Part shown: positions 6,656 to 14,241 of the stretch, piece after piece
How positions within the stretch are numbered: position 1 is the first letter of the stretch
Layout: each line of letters begins with the position of its first letter
Assembly (NCBI GenBank): GCA_046047235.1
Contig: JBJOII010000050.1
Coordinates: 1 to 27,454, forward strand
Reading direction: 5' to 3'
DNA length: 27,454 bases
From: JBMTVN01 sp046047235
GTDB lineage: Bacteria; Verrucomicrobiota; Verrucomicrobiia; Limisphaerales; JAHDYP01
Position numbers and translations under genes: made by a program
Notes under the pieces: generated by a model
What the model was told of the DNA's origin: nothing
The model's database searches: none
What the model saw: the letters and a program-made list of their open reading frames with translations, nothing else

Positions 6656-8014
6656 ATGCGCACCGCGCGATTGTTCCAAAAACTCCTCAACGAGCTTCGC
6701 CACTCCTTGGCGCTGCTGTCCCTCTGCGCCATCTCCCTCCCTACCCAGGCCGCTAATGTCACGCTCGCCTGGGACGCCAACCCGGAACCCGATGTCGCCG
6801 GCTATAAAATCTACTTCGGCACCCCCACAGGCTCATTCGATCAAGTGGTGGACGCTGGAAACACCACCACCACCACCATCCCCAACGTCACCGAAGGCGC
6901 TACCTACAGCTTCTACGCCACCTGTTACAATACTTCCGGACTCGAATCCGAACCCTCCAACATCGTTCAATACACCATCCCCATCGTGGAAGACCCCAAC
7001 TCCACTATCCCCGTCGCCCTCAGCCAAGTCACCACAGTAATGGCAGGAACGGAAACTCGCATCTTCCTCCAAGGCTCCGACCCCAATGGCGACCCCATGT
7101 CCTTCAATGTCAGCTCATTTCCCCAGTTCGGCCAAATCACCAGCTACGCAGTCAACGCCTCCAACATGGCCACCATCACCTACATCGCACCACCCAATTT
7201 CACCGGCCAGGACTCCTTCACCTTCGATGTCAACAACGGCTACGAAACCTCCCTCGCCGCCACCGTCTCCATCAATGTCATCGCCGGTGTCCTGCCCCCA
7301 GGCGGCACCCCCATCACTGAAATCGAAGACGCCGCTGCATCAGTAACCGGCACCATGACCGTCGCAACCGACGCCAATGCCTCGAACGGCTCCTTCCTCA
7401 CCACCACAACACCCGAAACCGGCACAGCAACGTTCATGTTCCGCGTCGACGAAGAAGCCGATTATGTCGTCTGGTGCCGCGTCAAAACCCCGTCCGCAGC
7501 AGCAGACTCCTTCTACGTCGACCTCAATGACGACCCCGCTACGCTCGATATCTTCGACGCCAGCCAGGAGATATTCAGTAATGAATGGAAATGGACCCCC
7601 CTAAGTGGCCGCGGAGGTATCGATGCACCCTACTCACTCCCCCCCTACACTATCCCCCAACGCATCTTCCACCTGATGCCCGGTATCCATACACTCACCT
7701 TCACCGGACGCGAAGCTGGCACAGGCCTCGATACCATAATCGTCACCAGCGACCTCGCCTACTCACCAGTAACCCTGCCCGTAGATGAATCATTCGCCAT
7801 TACGCAATCCCACAGCATCGTCGACGGCTACCTTCAGCTCACCTGGAGCAGCTCCCCAGGTGAACAATACCGCGTGCTCTACAAGGACGACCTGAACGCT
7901 GCCACCTGGCAGCAAACCAGTGAACTCATCACTGCAACCGGAGACCAAACCTCCACAATCGTCGGAGGCTCGCTCTCTAAACAACAATTCTACCGCATCG
8001 AAATCGTACAATAG
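6656..8014 (+). CDS. Secreted multidomain protein: FN3, cadherin-like and jelly-roll domains
   Basis: I take the ATG at 6656 as start (452 aa). An in-frame GTG at 6638 lies inside the promoter-like element and would only add a charged tail. A signal peptide (SLALLSLCAISLPTQA) is followed by an FN3 domain: VTLAWDANPEPDVAGYKIY through SNIVQYTIP. Next is a cadherin-like/Ig-like domain with GSDPNGDP and PPNFTGQDSFTFDVNNG. A central beta-rich region follows (EIEDAAASVTG, YVVWCRVKTPSAAADSFYVDL, HTLTFTGREAGTGLD), which looks like a CBM6-type jelly roll that may bind carbohydrate. The last section (LQLTWSSSPGEQYRVLYKDDL...FYRIEIV) is another beta domain I associate with verrucomicrobial secreted proteins. 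No PEP-CTERM or other sorting tail is seen. It may act as an adhesin or matrix protein. It stands alone, with a GC hairpin after its stop. Confidence 0.85.
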   Translation: MRTARLFQKLLNELRHSLALLSLCAISLPTQAANVTLAWDANPEPDVAGYKIYFGTPTGSFDQVVDAGNTTTTTIPNVTEGATYSFYATCYNTSGLESEPSNIVQYTIPIVEDPNSTIPVALSQVTTVMAGTETRIFLQGSDPNGDPMSFNVSSFPQFGQITSYAVNASNMATITYIAPPNFTGQDSFTFDVNNGYETSLAATVSINVIAGVLPPGGTPITEIEDAAASVTGTMTVATDANASNGSFLTTTTPETGTATFMFRVDEEADYVVWCRVKTPSAAADSFYVDLNDDPATLDIFDASQEIFSNEWKWTPLSGRGGIDAPYSLPPYTIPQRIFHLMPGIHTLTFTGREAGTGLDTIIVTSDLAYSPVTLPVDESFAITQSHSIVDGYLQLTWSSSPGEQYRVLYKDDLNAATWQQTSELITATGDQTSTIVGGSLSKQQFYRIEIVQ

Positions 8015-8030
8015 TCTCTACCCAATCCAG

Positions 8031-8068
8031 CGGCCGCGCGGATCGTTGCCCCCAACACCGCGCGGCCG
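8031..8068 (+). terminator. GC-rich hairpin after the secreted protein gene
   Basis: An 11-bp perfect stem, CGGCCGCGCGG (8031-8041) with CCGCGCGGCCG (8058-8068), encloses a 16-base loop and begins 17 bases after the stop at 8014. No T tract follows on either strand, so it may be a weak terminator or an RNA 3'-end protector rather than a classical Rho-independent terminator. Confidence 0.55.
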
Positions 8069-8094
8069 TTCAACGTACACCCCCGCCTTTCCAG

Positions 8095-9177
8095 TTGCCC
8101 GCCCCCTCCATCAACGCAACACTCCCAACCGTGAAACCCAACTACACGGTCATCGAAGGAAACTACCTCCACGATATCCTCCAACAACCCGCCTCCCTCA
8201 CCCATACCGCCAAAGCCCTCCCCTCCTCCAAGACGACTACCCTGCTCGCCGCCCTAAAAAACCAAGCCTTCGATCGGATCATCCTCACCGGCATGGGAGC
8301 CTCGCTCTATGCGTCCTACCTCGCCCTGCCAGAACTAAGCCAAACCGGATTGCCTGTCGCCGCCATCGAAACCTCAGAACTCCTCCACTCCCAAAACCAT
8401 GCCCTGAACAACCGCACTCTCCTCATCGCCATCTCTCAGTCAGGCCAAAGCATCGAAATCCTCCACCTCCTCAAAAAACTCCCCCAACAATGCCACCTCG
8501 TCGGCATCACCAATACCCCAAACTCGCCACTCCACCAACACGCCTCCACCCCCATCCTCATGCACGCCGGAACCGAAACCTCCGTTTCCTGCAAAACCTA
8601 CACCGCCACTGTCACCGCCCTCACCTGGCTCATCCAAGTCATCCATGGAACACCACCAGACCAAGCCTCAGACAATCTCCTTCCCCTCGCCTCCACACTA
8701 GCCACTTACCTGAATCATTGGCGCAGCCACCTGAACGACCTCGCCACACATCTCCATCCAGCCAGAAATATCTTCCTGCTCGGTCGCGGCACCTCGCTCG
8801 CCGCAGCCTACACCGGCGCCCTCATCTGCAAAGAAGCCGCCCGCTTCGGCGTCGAAGCCATGAGTAGCCCCGCTTTCCGCCACGGCCCCATCGAAATGAC
8901 CTCCCCCTCCACCGCCATACTCATCCTCCAAGGCACAGAACCGAACTCCACCCTCAACCAACAACTCCACCAACACCTCCAGCAAATTCACGCCCCATCC
9001 TTCCTCATCACCCCCGATCACCCCATACCAGCACTCTCCACCCCCAAAGCCCCCCCCAACCAACTCCCCATCGTCGAAATCCTCCCCTTCCAAATGCTCT
9101 CCCTCGCCCTCGCTGCCCTCTCCCACCACGAAGCCGGAAAGTTCGAAAAGACCTCAAAAATAACCTCGGTCGAATAA
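8095..9177 (+). CDS. Double-SIS-domain sugar-phosphate isomerase/deaminase (GlmS C-terminal-like)
   Basis: A soluble protein with two sugar-isomerase (SIS) domains and no glutaminase domain, as in the GlmD/NagB-II/AgaS group, which interconvert or deaminate amino-sugar phosphates. The first SIS domain has TGMGASLYASYLAL and the phosphosugar-binding ISQSGQSIEIL. The second has GRGTSLAAAYTGALICKEAA and RHGPIEM with its likely catalytic Glu. The tail AGKFEKTSKITSVE matches the usual C-terminal strand of the group. The longest frame starts with TTG at 8095 (360 aa), but GTG at 8131 (348 aa, beginning KPNYTVIEGNYL) fits the usual domain start better. The protein is rich in His, Gln, Asn, Thr and Pro, which reflects the C/A-rich strand. 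No direct operon partner; the sigma factor gene lies 89 bp downstream. Confidence 0.85.
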   Translation: MPAPSINATLPTVKPNYTVIEGNYLHDILQQPASLTHTAKALPSSKTTTLLAALKNQAFDRIILTGMGASLYASYLALPELSQTGLPVAAIETSELLHSQNHALNNRTLLIAISQSGQSIEILHLLKKLPQQCHLVGITNTPNSPLHQHASTPILMHAGTETSVSCKTYTATVTALTWLIQVIHGTPPDQASDNLLPLASTLATYLNHWRSHLNDLATHLHPARNIFLLGRGTSLAAAYTGALICKEAARFGVEAMSSPAFRHGPIEMTSPSTAILILQGTEPNSTLNQQLHQHLQQIHAPSFLITPDHPIPALSTPKAPPNQLPIVEILPFQMLSLALAALSHHEAGKFEKTSKITSVE

Positions 9178-9266
9178 ATAACCGGACTCATCCAAAAGGT
9201 TTTTGACTGGACTTCACCTCGCCCCACCGTCACTTTCCCGAATGTTCACCATAAGTCGTACCCGCT

Positions 9267-10061
9267 ATGGCGCCCAATGTCGTACCAGAAGGCCATGGCC
9301 TGCCGAACACTCGCTGGTCAGAGGTTGAAACAGCCGGAAACCCACACACCGAGGAAGGTCAGGTAGCCCTCGATACCATCCTCGCTCGCTACCGCCCCGC
9401 TCTCCTCGGACACTTGTGCGCTAAATTCTCGCTGTCCCATGAGGACGCCGAAGACACCCTCCACAACTTCATAGAGCAAAAAATCCTCGCGCGTAACTGG
9501 ATGGCCAAAGCCCAGCCACGACGCGGCCGCTTCCGCACATTCCTCCTCTCTAGCCTCGACCGGTTCACCATCAGTGAAATCAGACAACAGCAGGCCCGAA
9601 AACGCGCACCCGATACCTCCATCCTTCCCCTCCATGACCTGCCAAGTGACCAGCTGCCAGCTGACCCCACCCCCCCGCCATCCACAGCCTTCGACCGCCT
9701 CTGGGCCGAAGCAGTAGTCCGCGGCGCCTACAAAAGCATGGAGCAAAGCTGTAAACAAAAAGGCCAGGACAATGTCTGGCGTGTCTTTAGCGAACGCCTA
9801 CTCCAACCCCTCTTCGACCAAGAAGAACAACCCTCCTACGAAGACCTGATCAAACGTTACGACCTAAACTCCCCCTCCGATGCCTTCAACCTCCTCGCCT
9901 CCGGTAAACGCATCTTTCGCCGCCACCTCCAACGCATCATCGCGGAATACGCCCAAAGTACTAGTGAAATCGAAGAGGAACTCTCCCACCTGAGCAAACT
10001 CATCGCCCACCAGCTAAATAATACCTCCCCCTCCGGCGATCCCCCGCTAAGCCCCCTCTAA
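9267..10061 (+). CDS. ECF-like RNA polymerase sigma factor
   Basis: A 264-residue protein of the sigma-70/ECF type common in Verrucomicrobiota and Planctomycetes, which directs RNA polymerase to a set of promoters. The N-terminal TRWSEVE and ALDTILARYRPALLGHL are followed by region 2, SHEDAEDTLHNFIEQKILARNW. GRFRTFLLSSLDRFTISEIRQQQARKR then matches the 'RGRFRSFLL..L..FL.....' hallmark of this group. After a Pro-rich linker, the C-terminal half (SYEDLIKRYDLNSPSDAFNLLASGKRIFRRHLQRII) looks like region 4 with its DNA-recognition helix. The ending STSEIEEELSHL is also typical of the group. No anti-sigma factor lies beside it. Its stop overlaps that of the convergent gene by 4 bp. Confidence 0.88.
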   Translation: MAPNVVPEGHGLPNTRWSEVETAGNPHTEEGQVALDTILARYRPALLGHLCAKFSLSHEDAEDTLHNFIEQKILARNWMAKAQPRRGRFRTFLLSSLDRFTISEIRQQQARKRAPDTSILPLHDLPSDQLPADPTPPPSTAFDRLWAEAVVRGAYKSMEQSCKQKGQDNVWRVFSERLLQPLFDQEEQPSYEDLIKRYDLNSPSDAFNLLASGKRIFRRHLQRIIAEYAQSTSEIEEELSHLSKLIAHQLNNTSPSGDPPLSPL

Positions 10062-10378
10062 ACCGAAACGCCACCGCGGGAACCCGAACGAGCCCGAATC
10101 TGCTCCATCAGAGCAACCGGTAACTGAACCCCACTCCACGGACAATCCCTGCTCGGCGGCCGACTCACCCACCGCGCAGGACAGCCCGACTCCGCCACTC
10201 GCTCCCCAGGCAACTCACAGAACACGATGATCTCAGGCACGTCGCCATTCGGCACCGACCTGTCCTTCATCGCGTGCACCTCCATAACCGCATGCTGACC
10301 ATTGTCCAAAAATACATCCAAAACAATCAGGTCAGCCGCGTCCTTGCGAAAATGCCAGTCGTCCACTGATATCTTCAT
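10058..10378 (-). CDS. Hypothetical protein, convergent with the sigma factor gene
   Basis: A 106-residue protein starting with MKISVDDWHF. I do not recognise a family. It begins with a probable alpha/beta section (LIVLDVFLDNGQHAVMEVHAM, PEIIVFCELPG), then a Cys/Trp/Pro-rich middle (CPARWVSRPP, CPWSGVQLP) and a basic tail. No signal peptide or membrane segment. The frame could begin at an ATG at 10450 (130 aa), but a good sigma-70 promoter sits inside that extension, so I choose 10378. Its TAG overlaps the TAA of the sigma factor gene (10058-10061), which supports a real convergent gene rather than a chance frame. It may be linked to the sigma factor, but nothing shows this directly. Confidence 0.6.
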   Translation of the reverse strand: MKISVDDWHFRKDAADLIVLDVFLDNGQHAVMEVHAMKDRSVPNGDVPEIIVFCELPGERVAESGCPARWVSRPPSRDCPWSGVQLPVALMEQIRARSGSRGGVSV

Positions 10379-10399
10379 GGCTTGGATAGGGCTGACCAA

Positions 10400-10428
10400 A
10401 ATATATCCCCCACAATCCCCCTCCGCAA
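10400..10428 (-). promoter_or_regulatory. Sigma-70-type promoter for the hypothetical gene at 10058-10378
   Basis: Read on the minus strand: TTGCGG (-35, 10423-10428), a 17-bp spacer and TATATT (-10, 10400-10405; five of six consensus bases). Transcription should start near 10393, about 15 bases before the ATG at 10378. The -35 box matches only in TTG. Confidence 0.5.
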
Positions 10429-10515
10429 TCGACGAAATTGCTGTCGACAAATCACATCACAAGAATTCATCATGCATAGCACTAACCCAGACACCATACA
10501 ACCCACATTCGACTT

Positions 10516-11340
10516 ATGGGAAATATCTCGCTCGGTATCAATATGGAGTTCGTCCGCCACCACGATAAACCCTTCGAGTGGGGCATCCAAAAAGCCGCCG
10601 AACTGGGCTACGACTACGTAGAACCTATGGTCCACTGGGGACGGGAGCTGCTCAGTGAAGCCGGCTATTTCCATAGCGTCTCCATGCTCGATGACCCGCT
10701 GCGTATCCGTCGCGCCTGCGAACAAGCCAATATCAAACTCTCTGGACTCTCCACCCACACCCCCCTCTGCAAACCGGAAATCAGCCTCGAATACCTCAAA
10801 CAAGCCATACGCTTCGCCGCAGAATGTGGCGCCCCTGTCGTCAATACCGACGAAGGCCCCAAACCCTCCTGGACCACCGAAGCCGAAGACCATGTCCTCA
10901 TGCGCTATACGCTCCAAGAAGCAGCCAACTGCGCCCACCCCCGTAACATCCTCATCGGCATCGAACCCCACCAGCAATACAGCAAGTTCCCCGATGGACT
11001 CGATCGCATCTATCACCTCGTGAAAAACCCCTCCATCGGCATCAACTTCGATACCGGTAACAGCTACCTCTGCGGCCACGACCCCTACAACTGGCTCGAA
11101 CATGTCCTCGACCGCCTCGTCCACCTCCACGCCAAGGATATCTCCATCAGCCAGTCCGACTCCGAACGCGGGAAAGTCACCGGAACCCCCGTCGGTTGCG
11201 CCTGTGGTGAAGGCGTCATCGACTGGAAACGCATCATCCAAATCTGCCAACGCTGCCCACGCGATATCGTCCTCTCCGTCGAATGCGGCACGGTCCCCCA
11301 AGCCGAAAAAAGCATCGAACACCTCAAAACCCTCCTCTAA
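10516..11340 (+). CDS. Sugar phosphate isomerase/epimerase (xylose isomerase-like TIM barrel)
   Basis: A 274-residue AP-endonuclease-2/xylose isomerase-like TIM barrel that should act on a sugar or keto-sugar in the cytoplasm. Visible barrel elements are WGIQKAAELGYDYVEPMVHWG (second strand and helix), ANIKLSGLSTHTP, CGAPVVNTDEG, NILIGIEPHQQY with a metal-binding Glu, SIGINFDTGNSYLCGHDP with Asp and His metal ligands, LVHLHAKDIS and IVLSVECGTV with the last ligand Glu. There is no signal peptide. The gene is followed 9 bp later by a Tat-exported Gfo/Idh/MocA oxidoreductase, a frequent pair in this phylum, so the two probably act on the same sugar. The substrate is unknown. A later ATG at 10543 is possible but less likely. 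Confidence 0.88.
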   Translation: MGNISLGINMEFVRHHDKPFEWGIQKAAELGYDYVEPMVHWGRELLSEAGYFHSVSMLDDPLRIRRACEQANIKLSGLSTHTPLCKPEISLEYLKQAIRFAAECGAPVVNTDEGPKPSWTTEAEDHVLMRYTLQEAANCAHPRNILIGIEPHQQYSKFPDGLDRIYHLVKNPSIGINFDTGNSYLCGHDPYNWLEHVLDRLVHLHAKDISISQSDSERGKVTGTPVGCACGEGVIDWKRIIQICQRCPRDIVLSVECGTVPQAEKSIEHLKTLL

Positions 11341-11349
11341 CTCAATACA

Positions 11350-12720
11350 ATGAAAGCCACCTCAACCCGCCGTGCCTTCCTCGCACGCACGGGCACTCTC
11401 ACGCTCTCCGCCACAGCACTCCCCCTCGTCCTCCCCTCCCAAACCCTCGGCCGCCAGGGCCTCACCAGCCCCAACAACCGCATCGGGGTCGGATGTATCG
11501 GCACCGGCCCACAAGGAAGAGGCGTCATGAGCAACTTCCTCTCCCAACCCGATTGCAAAGTGCTCGCCGTCTGCGACGTCAAACAAGACTCGCTCGCCCG
11601 CGCCAAAAGCCAGGTCGACCAAGCCTACCAGAACCACGACACCCAAACCTGCTCGGACTTCACCCAACTGCTCGAACGCCGGGACATCGACTGCGTACTC
11701 GTCGCTACCCCCGACCACTGGCACGTACCAGTCGCCCTCGCCGCCGCCAAGGCCGGCAAGGATATGTACGTCGAAAAGCCCCTCGGGCTCTCCATCCAGG
11801 AAGATCAACTCCTCCGCAAAACCCTCCAATCCCACGGCCGCGTATTCCAGTTTGGAACCCAACAACGGTCCGGACGCCAGTTCTGGCAAGCTTGCCAACT
11901 CGTTCGCAGCGGAAAAATCGGAACACTCAAACACATCGACGTCTGGTGCAGTGCCAGCCAGCCCGGCGGCACCACAGAACCAGCCCAGCCTCCCCCAACC
12001 ATCAATTATGACACCTGGCTCGGCCCCGCCCCCCAGTCCCCCTACACCACAATGAAATGTGCCGAGGACGGCAAAACCTGGTGGTTCACTTACGACTACG
12101 CCCTGGGCTTCATCGCCGGATGGGGCGTCCACCCCATCGATATCGCCCTTTGGGGCTGCCAATCTCTCTTCACCGGCCCCCTTCGAGTCCAGGGCCAAGC
12201 CATTTTCCCCAACCAGGGCGCCTGCAACACCGCCGTCGCCTGGGAAGTCAACTTCCAGACCCACAACAACATCACACTCCGATACCGCGGCACCCCAAAC
12301 GGCTATACCCAACCCTCGCCGCTCACTAACTTCAGCGACTGGACCAAACAATACGGCCCCATCGTCGATCATGGCACCGCCTTCGTCGGCTCCGAAGGCT
12401 GGATCCTCGTCGATAGAACCCAGATCCGCACCGAGCCGGAAAACCTGGTCGAAATCCCCATCAACCAGGAGGAGCCCCTCCTAAAACGTAGCCCCCACCA
12501 TGTCCAGGACCTCCTCGACTCAATCCGCTCGCGCAAACCCACGGTCTGCCCCATCGAAGACTCAGTCCAGGCCGATACGCTCTGCCACCTCAGCGATATC
12601 GCCACCCGAATCAAACAACCCCTCACCTGGCTGCCTGACCAGGAAACCTTCGCGGATAACCCCGCCGCAAACCAACGACTCCATATCCGATCTCTCCGCA
12701 AACCCTATGCCCCCTGGTAG
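11350..12720 (+). CDS. Gfo/Idh/MocA-family oxidoreductase with Tat signal
   Basis: A 456-residue NAD(P)-dependent sugar oxidoreductase. The N-terminus has a twin-arginine signal (TRRAFLART, Arg pair at 7-8) and a hydrophobic stretch to about residue 36, so it is exported folded to the periplasm, probably with cofactor bound. The Rossmann domain shows GVGCIGTGPQGRG, VLAVCDVK, DCVLVATPDHWHVPVALAAAKAGK and the family mark YVEKPLGLS. The C-terminal sheet domain includes NYDTWLGPAP, IAGWGVHPIDIALWG with the catalytic His, and VGSEGWILVDR. Translation is probably coupled to the isomerase 9 bp upstream. Oxidation at a sugar hydroxyl, perhaps giving a 3-keto glycoside for the partner enzyme, is inference from the pairing. 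Confidence 0.92.
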   Translation: MKATSTRRAFLARTGTLTLSATALPLVLPSQTLGRQGLTSPNNRIGVGCIGTGPQGRGVMSNFLSQPDCKVLAVCDVKQDSLARAKSQVDQAYQNHDTQTCSDFTQLLERRDIDCVLVATPDHWHVPVALAAAKAGKDMYVEKPLGLSIQEDQLLRKTLQSHGRVFQFGTQQRSGRQFWQACQLVRSGKIGTLKHIDVWCSASQPGGTTEPAQPPPTINYDTWLGPAPQSPYTTMKCAEDGKTWWFTYDYALGFIAGWGVHPIDIALWGCQSLFTGPLRVQGQAIFPNQGACNTAVAWEVNFQTHNNITLRYRGTPNGYTQPSPLTNFSDWTKQYGPIVDHGTAFVGSEGWILVDRTQIRTEPENLVEIPINQEEPLLKRSPHHVQDLLDSIRSRKPTVCPIEDSVQADTLCHLSDIATRIKQPLTWLPDQETFADNPAANQRLHIRSLRKPYAPW

Positions 12721-12774
12721 AAAATCACGCCTGCCAACCAACCAGAACCTATACCCAAAATACGAACGGAATCC

Positions 12775-14241
12775 CTAGTGGCTGGCCGCATCCAGCGCGC
12801 GCACAATCCTCCCCCAAAGCTCATCCACATCCTCCAAACCCACCGATAGCCTTATCAAATTCCTCGAAACACCACACGCCTCCGCCCACTCCAGCTCCGT
12901 GTAGTGGGCCAGCAGGGTAAAGGGACAAGCCAAGGTAAACACCGTGCCCAAACTAGGCCCCTTGCACACCTCCAAAGCATCGTAAATCAATGGCGACTTC
13001 TTCGCCGCATCCCGCGGCAGAAAGGTCACCAGGGAACCCCAACCCCCTTCCGGCTTCCTCACCGCCTCATACACCTCCGAAAACTCCCACTTCGGATACC
13101 AAACCCGCTCCACCCCGGGATGCCGTCGTAACCGCTCCGCAATCGTCAAGCCATTCGAATTGTGGCGCCGCATCCTCTCCGGAAAAGACCTCGCCCGATC
13201 CAGAATCACCGCAGCATCAGCCGGCCAAAGCAGCTCCTCATGCTCATCCTCCACCAACCGGCGCAGCTCCCGATAATACGGTGAACTCGGATTGCATATA
13301 ACCGCCCCACCCATGGCATCACCCGTCCCCACAACATACTTCGTCAGACTCGTCGCCACTAAATCCGCATACCCGCTCAAATCCACATTCCATGGGGTCG
13401 CCACCACATCGTCAGCCACCAACGGCGCACCCGCCGCCCGCAAAATCGGAGAAATACGCCTCAGATCCGCCGAACCCAACAGGGGATTCCCCGGAATCTC
13501 ACAAAATGCCCCCGCCACAGCGCCCCGCTGAAAAACCCTCCTCAACTCCACCTCAAGACTGTCCAAATGATGCAACAACTCCGCCCCATCACCAAAACGC
13601 TGCTGCAATTTCAAGGTGTCCACATACGGAAAGCCCAACTGCACCGTCGGCCTGCCCGGCATCCTCCGTCGCAATACCCGTAAAGCAATGTCCTGCGCCG
13701 CCATCCCCGTCGGCGTCAAGAATACATCCTCAGCCTTGCAACCATAGAAACCCGCCAGCAACTCCCGCAGCTCCATCAGCGCCCCGCGCCCCCCCCCCAA
13801 CCCCGGATCCCCCAAATAAAATGCAGCCTGCCGCGTGGATACAATCTGCCCCGTGTGCTGCCAAAATAACTTCAGGCTCTCCCACCCCTCCTCAGTCACT
13901 CTCACCCCGGGCAAAATCTCCCCACTCACTAACTCCCCCGACCCCCGACCCCGACCACGTACAAAATCCACCGCACGCTTGGCCGTCCTCACCGAGGGAA
14001 AAACCAAAGCGTGGTTCGATCGGCAAATCCGACGACTCAACTCGCTCACCAACCGGTGAATCACAAAACGGGGATACCCACAGGCCAGCCGTGACACCAC
14101 CTCAGGCCGCTGCTCCTCATATCCCACCACATGCTCCCACTGCGGCAACGCCATCGATACCGCATGCTCACACGAAGGCATCGGCTTGCCCAAATCACCT
14201 CCCAGACACAATGGTTGCTTCAGTAACTCCTCAGCTGTCAT
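12775..14241 (-). CDS. PLP-dependent trans-sulfuration enzyme, fungal-type cystathionine gamma-synthase
   Basis: A 488-residue fold-type I PLP enzyme of the Cys/Met metabolism family. The PLP Lys is in ATSLTKYVVGTGDAMGG (K301), preceded by the Asp pair in PLVADDVVATPW. The N-terminal 150 residues are longer than in normal MetB and carry HAVSMALPQWEHVVGYEEQRPEVV and GYPRFVIHRLV. These resemble what I recall of the fungal cystathionine gamma-synthases (STR2/met-7 type) and their bacterial relatives. The usual YTRxxNP motif is absent. The ATG at 14241 shares one base with the stop of the upstream gene (TGATG), and AGGAGG lies 8 bases before it; a TTG one codon earlier is less likely. It probably joins O-acyl-homoserine and Cys, or a related pair. 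The substrate is not certain. Confidence 0.85.
   Translation of the reverse strand: MTAEELLKQPLCLGGDLGKPMPSCEHAVSMALPQWEHVVGYEEQRPEVVSRLACGYPRFVIHRLVSELSRRICRSNHALVFPSVRTAKRAVDFVRGRGRGSGELVSGEILPGVRVTEEGWESLKLFWQHTGQIVSTRQAAFYLGDPGLGGGRGALMELRELLAGFYGCKAEDVFLTPTGMAAQDIALRVLRRRMPGRPTVQLGFPYVDTLKLQQRFGDGAELLHHLDSLEVELRRVFQRGAVAGAFCEIPGNPLLGSADLRRISPILRAAGAPLVADDVVATPWNVDLSGYADLVATSLTKYVVGTGDAMGGAVICNPSSPYYRELRRLVEDEHEELLWPADAAVILDRARSFPERMRRHNSNGLTIAERLRRHPGVERVWYPKWEFSEVYEAVRKPEGGWGSLVTFLPRDAAKKSPLIYDALEVCKGPSLGTVFTLACPFTLLAHYTELEWAEACGVSRNLIRLSVGLEDVDELWGRIVRALDAASH

Noticed and set aside
7920..8867. + strand open frame (315 codons) across the secreted protein/SIS junction
   Set aside because: It is Arg/Pro/His-rich nonsense that spans a hairpin and overlaps two real genes in another frame.
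10375..11322. Minus-strand open frame (315 codons) opposite the TIM-barrel gene
   Set aside because: It is Asp/Gly/Phe-rich without recognisable structure and mirrors a well-supported gene.
11362..12372. Long minus-strand open frame (336 codons) opposite the Gfo/Idh/MocA gene
   Set aside because: It is Gly/Glu/Val-rich with no domain, and the + strand frame has a full set of family motifs.
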